From Lineus longissimus (lineage: Eukaryota; Nemertea; Pilidiophora; Heteronemertea; Lineidae): a stretch of DNA of 64,000 bases. The first letter of the stretch is position 1, and every line of letters starts with the position of its first letter. Where the stretch lies: positions 23,257,292 to 23,321,291 of the forward strand of contig NC_088312.1 of the NCBI RefSeq assembly GCF_910592395.1, in the 5' to 3' direction. Shown piece after piece: positions 59,701-64,000 of the stretch. The position numbers and the translations under genes were made by a program. Under the pieces are notes generated by a model that worked only from the letters and a program-made list of their open reading frames with translations, made no database searches and had not been told where the DNA came from.

Positions 59701-62700
59701 CATTCTCACCATAACCACATCATCCATGTCATGGTCCTGACACCAATAGAACAGACCAGTTGTATCGAGTTTGTCGTCATTGATCGAGTCATTGGAGGCG
59801 GTCAGTGCTCTCTCGTTCGCCTCTCCCAGCCCGCTGAAACAAAGTCAACCCAAAGTTAAAGTAGGGTCAGCTGACTTGCTTGATGTATCACGTTTGATTG
59901 ATACCATTTACAAGGTGACAAAACTATTTACCTTCCACGACTCAACGGACCTAAATCAGTGAAACCCTCTGATGAACAACTCCAATACTTCTGTTAGCTA
60001 CACGTACAGTCATGGCCTCGGAGGGCAATAATGTGTACCGTCAGCTGTTTTCTACATTCTAGGGGCGGTCGTTTTACCATTATACCTTATACTATACTAT
60101 CAAGATTCGATTGTGGTATTCAACAACAACTACAAACTTCTCAAACATTTAAAGTGATGCTGAACATAAACCAGCCTATGGACCAGGTTGATGCAGGCAG
60201 GTGATGAGACAATACTACTATAGATAAAACACGCCAGAACACATGTAACAAAAGATCCCATGAGAAACAAAAGGTTGTAAGTGACATCAGGAACAGGACG
60301 TCGTCTCACATGTCTAAGTGTACAAATACATGTACTTGACATGGGGTGAATTTTGAGACAACTTTGGATAGATTCTTCATTTGGCAACGAAAAATATAGA
60401 GGATGTCACTAAGATCTTTGTTACTAAAAACGAGACACAATTCTTAACATAAAAGTAAAAAATGATGCTAAAAAAATACCATGCACACCAAAAGTAATAT
60501 CAGCTAAAAAAAAAAGGTACCATTCAGATAGCTTGAGTGCTTCGATCTGTTTTCACCGATTAAAACAGAGTGTTTCCTGTCAAAACTAATCACATCGGAA
60601 TCTTAAAAACTACGAACATCAACAACCATGCAAAGAATAAAGCAGTGAGTACTCTTACCTCTTTCTATCCGAAAGCCCTGAAGTCCGTGATTTCGTGATA
60701 TTAGAAATGTCATGGTTAATGTTACCGACGGCATTACATTGTACAATATATAGATCAAAGCAATGTGGACTGTCGTATCGTTCAGATGAAGCTACATTAT
60801 ATTTCTCTCGTCCTCAATATCAACATCAAAGACCAAAGTTTTCCAAGACCGGTGCACTTATAGCAATTCAGTACTATTGCATACCTGGGAAGTGACTAGA
60901 CAATCATGTGAACAGTCACCATGAAATCGCATCTGATTGTGTTGATGCTGCACGACAGAATTCAATGATTTGCTAGGTCTGAATAGATTAATAGTTACTT
61001 ACGGCATGAAACTTTCGTTTGTGTTCTTGTTCAGGTCACCCATGTGAACCTCGCTGAAAAGGTAACGACGAATGCTTCGTTATTGGTACAAACCTTCGAA
61101 AAGAAGGGTAAGCTTTTGCAATTTTTAAGGAGAAAAAACTCTTGGAATTTGTTCCAAAGTGGTAAGTTACGTTCAAAAGTGTGATTTTTCACATTTGGCC
61201 AAAGTCTTTTCATTACACTCAAGTCAACTTATGGAAGAAACATCCTAAATGACTTCATGGCGTTCCGAATTGCTTTCTTCAAGATAATTGCTTACGTGTC
61301 GTCATTGATATCATAGAAGACATTCGATTGGACACCCTTGCCCTTCTCGACATCGTACAGAAGACCCGATGTGCGTAACTGCTCGGATTTATTCTTGGGT
61401 TCATCTGAAGAACAAGAATATAGTTTGAATTTATCAGAGATATTTGCTCGTCGGTGATGCCTTCTTCAGCAGGATCATATGCTGCTACGGGAGGTGTAAG
61501 TATAGGCGCCAAGTGACCCAGATTTTGCCTTTGGAAATGTGAAACAAAGGAAGGTGTTCGTTTATCATCATTCCATATCGTGACTGAATCATGTCTCAAA
61601 ATGTCAACAAATAAAACTTTTTCCAACGACTCTCAGAACCACCCTCGATAGTCATTGAAGATTTTGTAACTAAACATGATGGATGCTACTCACTGTAACG
61701 AGCGTTACACTAAATCTTGATCGTGAACAGAGAAACATGGCTGACTCACCGAATTGTTCTTAGCCAGATTTTGCTTAGTGAAAGAAACTTGTAGGAGTAC
61801 TCACGCATGCCTGTTTTAACGCATTTACAAGGTCTGAACTTGATTTTCGCAGTATCCTTGTGACATCTCGTGCAGTAAAAGCGGACTCTGAAAAATAATA
61901 ATATCTCGGTATAGTGTTACTACTCACCATTCACCCAGTGTCGCAATACGAATTGTAAATCCATCAGCTTACGCTCCAGCGGAACACAATGGATTCGGGA
62001 CATGCTTACTCCGGTTACAGGGTTGTTCGATCAGCCTGTCGTCCCTATTTTCCGTATAATGAGCATATCCCAATCCATTGTCGCCGCTGAAGCCAAACCG
62101 AATGGATAGATTTGATACGATGCGTGCCCTGTCGCGTAAAATCACCATACTGGTGTACCGAGTGGGGGGCGTTAACCGGATGCAACAGCCTTCAACTATT
62201 GAATGGATTGCGTATCTCACCTTCTGACCTCCGTCTCGTCCTGGGCCACAAAGAAACCATCGGTATCCTGATCGATGAAGTATTCATTAGTCGGGTTGAT
62301 CACCACGCTGCGGTTACCAAACTCATCTGGGGGCACGTCTATGGCCATCAGGAGCAGGTCCAGGGAGCGGTAGCAAAGCCTGGAAACAGTCGAATTGGTT
62401 CAAATGTTAGTACTCGTGGCTCATGGTACTTTGTACATGGCAAGACGATCACATAAACCACTGCACAAAGAGAGAGTCAAGACTTGGAGACAAACTTATG
62501 AAAGGTTGGTCTCCTTGTCTCCTTTCACAAAAGTTCTCTCGACAAATCGCGAAACCGTATACGTGTACCATTGATGACAATACACCTAATGGTATCACTT
62601 GAAATATCTCCTTAGTCTGCATCACTAACAGTTCTTTGTTTTTCTGCATTGAAGGACAATTGTAGATGAACGGATTCTGTTGTACGATTTTCATTGGAGG

Positions 62701-62955
62701 TTTCTGGTCACTTTATCAATGCACCCTAACCCAATATCTAATAATGGCGAAAGAAGCTTTCCAGAAAGACTCATGTAATCTTGTCAGGTACAACGGGCGC
62801 TGCACATAGATTTCATTTCATTCCATTCGATCGACTTACTCGGCAGCCTGTTTGAATGTCAACCCATGGAATGACTGTGAGAAACGACTGGTGTACATCT
62901 CGAATGCTGCACTTCTCTTGTAGTGCTCCTGCCACGTCAACGTCCTCTTGTGGCG
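56753..62955 (-). CDS. Slo1/BK-type calcium-activated K+ channel, C-terminal part, 13 exons (5' end outside window)
   Basis: This is the cytoplasmic gating-ring part of a large-conductance K+ channel. Exon ends in coding order: 62955-62840, 62379-62221, 61887-61805, 61404-61296, 61053-61003, 59833-59710, 59381-59157, 58851-58638, 58434-58369, 58186-58059, 57693-57505, 57238-57077, 56833-56753; 1707 nt, 568 residues, all in phase. It starts within RCK1 ([15 protein letters not shown], then [12 protein letters not shown]) and has the Cys-rich FYCTRCHKD segment, the [10 protein letters not shown] block and RCK2 ([25 protein letters not shown]). The calcium bowl reads [10 protein letters not shown], followed by [19 protein letters not shown]. 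After it come LVTGG and FVITLP, and a short tail ending NTVL. The S0-S6 pore half lies to the right of the window. Identity to known BK channels is clearly lower than usual for this conserved family, and the bowl has a Thr in its Asp run. A divergent Slo1 or a Slo3-like paralogue are both possible. Confidence 0.9.
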
Positions 62956-64000
62956 CTAAATCCATAGGAAACAGGAGATTTTAGACATTGCACTAAAATA
63001 GTGATAGGCATGTTTAGTCATGAGCATGAACTACCACCCCGGCCTAAAAATCTCTGTGCAAATCTGCAGATGAGCTTTTATCAGCAGCTAACGAGTCAAA
63101 TACATTATTTCATCAAAGTATAGTGATGAGATATTCATACCGCAGAGGCCATAAGTCTTGGTGACAGATTACATCAAAGACCTGATGCTGGCACCTAGGA
63201 CTTCTGCATTTCTGGTCCGCCCGCGGTCTACCAGTCAACGGCGATTCTCATAAATCAGTGAGGTATTCATAAGATTCTCATTCTCAAAAGTCTCAGAGAA
63301 TGGCTGTCATAAATTGAAAATATCTTGAAACACGTTAACAGGTCATTCGTCAAGGCATGTAGTATTTCAGGGGAGCAAATGAGAATAAAATCAGATGTGT
63401 TGCATAATCATACTGGGTGAAGTGCATATTGTAAGGTCAGACCTAGTACCATGCACCATGCACTGAAAACACCAAATTCAATCGTCTCCTTTGTGTAGTA
63501 AAGTGTACCCCTGGGTGCCGTGATTATGAGTGCTGAACTAGCATAATAACGATGTCAGGTATTCATCTCGACAATATTACATTGACACTGTGACCATAGT
63601 GACGGAGTTAATTTGTGCACTCTCAAACAGTGCAGGAAGCAGACATCAGTCATTCGCTGGGCAAATCAGAAAAACTGGACCCTCTCAATATACGAGCCCT
63701 TCGGTCTGGACTGACCCAGCCCATCCACTACTTGTGACCCTAACTCCCATCACATCACCTACAAATTAATATTCTGTGTCAAGTGGTTCGACTATGGCTA
63801 TCCTATGGTGCCCTTCTAGTGTGATTCCTTTGCTATACCTTAGGTAACAAACAATGTTTCTTCGACGATTTCATGTCAACCTATGACAGAAAAATAGATT
63901 TACTATAAAATAAAGATAGTTTCTAAATTCATCTGCACACGCTGCAAAGTCATGATAAAGTCCAAAGAGTTTAAGAATGCCACTGACGGGTTCTGGTGAA
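62956..64000. other. Upstream intron of the BK gene, no exon recognised
   Basis: The first exon in the window (62955-62840) begins in phase 0 at an acceptor, so this stretch should be intron. I found no further RCK1 or pore-domain exon in it on the minus strand and no recognisable repeat. Confidence 0.6.

Noticed and set aside
59640-59709. Continuation of the BK exon ending at 59710 through a further in-frame stretch to CTACAG
   Set aside because: No GT donor is available at its end, and ending at ATG followed by GTGAGA joins the next exon to give the expected RCK linker.
59785-59962. Plus-strand open frames over BK exons, such as 59040-59330 and 59771-59962
   Set aside because: They are antisense shadows of the minus-strand BK exons, which have clear family similarity.

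Overview
This is intron-rich eukaryotic DNA. It reads as a marine invertebrate animal genome: introns are short to medium (about 100-1500 bp) with canonical GT-AG borders, there are many small degenerate DNA transposons and tRNA-derived SINE remnants, and the gene set is purely metazoan. I cannot fix the phylum from sequence alone; a lophotrochozoan or an invertebrate deuterostome both fit. There are no prokaryotic features and no intact RNA genes.

Eight protein genes can be rebuilt exon by exon, with splice phases that agree throughout. From left to right they are: (1) 4.1-7.9 kb, minus, an ethanolamine/choline-kinase-like enzyme, 7 exons, 355 aa; (2) 9.8-22.6 kb, minus, a complete natriuretic-peptide-receptor-type membrane guanylyl cyclase, 24 exons, 1048 aa; (3) and (4) 24.75-28.6 and 29.35-33.8 kb, plus, two tandem otopetrin proton channels with the same six-exon structure, 652 and 635 aa; (5) 35.2-40.7 kb, plus, a secreted astacin metalloprotease with a Thr-rich linker and a MAM domain, 11 exons; (6) and (7) 41.2-47.1 kb minus and 50.0-55.4 kb plus, two divergent (head-to-head) DEG/ENaC channels whose 12 coding exons match in length and phase except for one codon in exon 1; (8) 56.75 kb to beyond the right edge, minus, the C-terminal half of a Slo1/BK-type calcium-activated K+ channel.

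The rest is intergenic or intronic. It holds a Mutator-like element with 107-bp inverted repeats, a 9-bp target duplication and a fragment resembling a SWIM/FAR1-type zinc finger; a young MITE whose termini contain GATTAC repeats; a pogo-like MITE that supplies most of a splice donor; a dead Ty3/gypsy pol fragment; minisatellites; and several dispersed repeat families.

Five of the eight genes are ion channels and two of those are proton channels. The neighbourhood may therefore be enriched for excitability or chemosensation genes, but nothing in the sequence shows that they are co-regulated. The points most worth checking are the mosaic similarity of the DEG/ENaC pair (a gene-conversion pattern), a Gly-to-Glu change beside their selectivity filter, the transposon-made splice donor in the kinase gene, and the Mutator-like element with its zinc-finger fragment.
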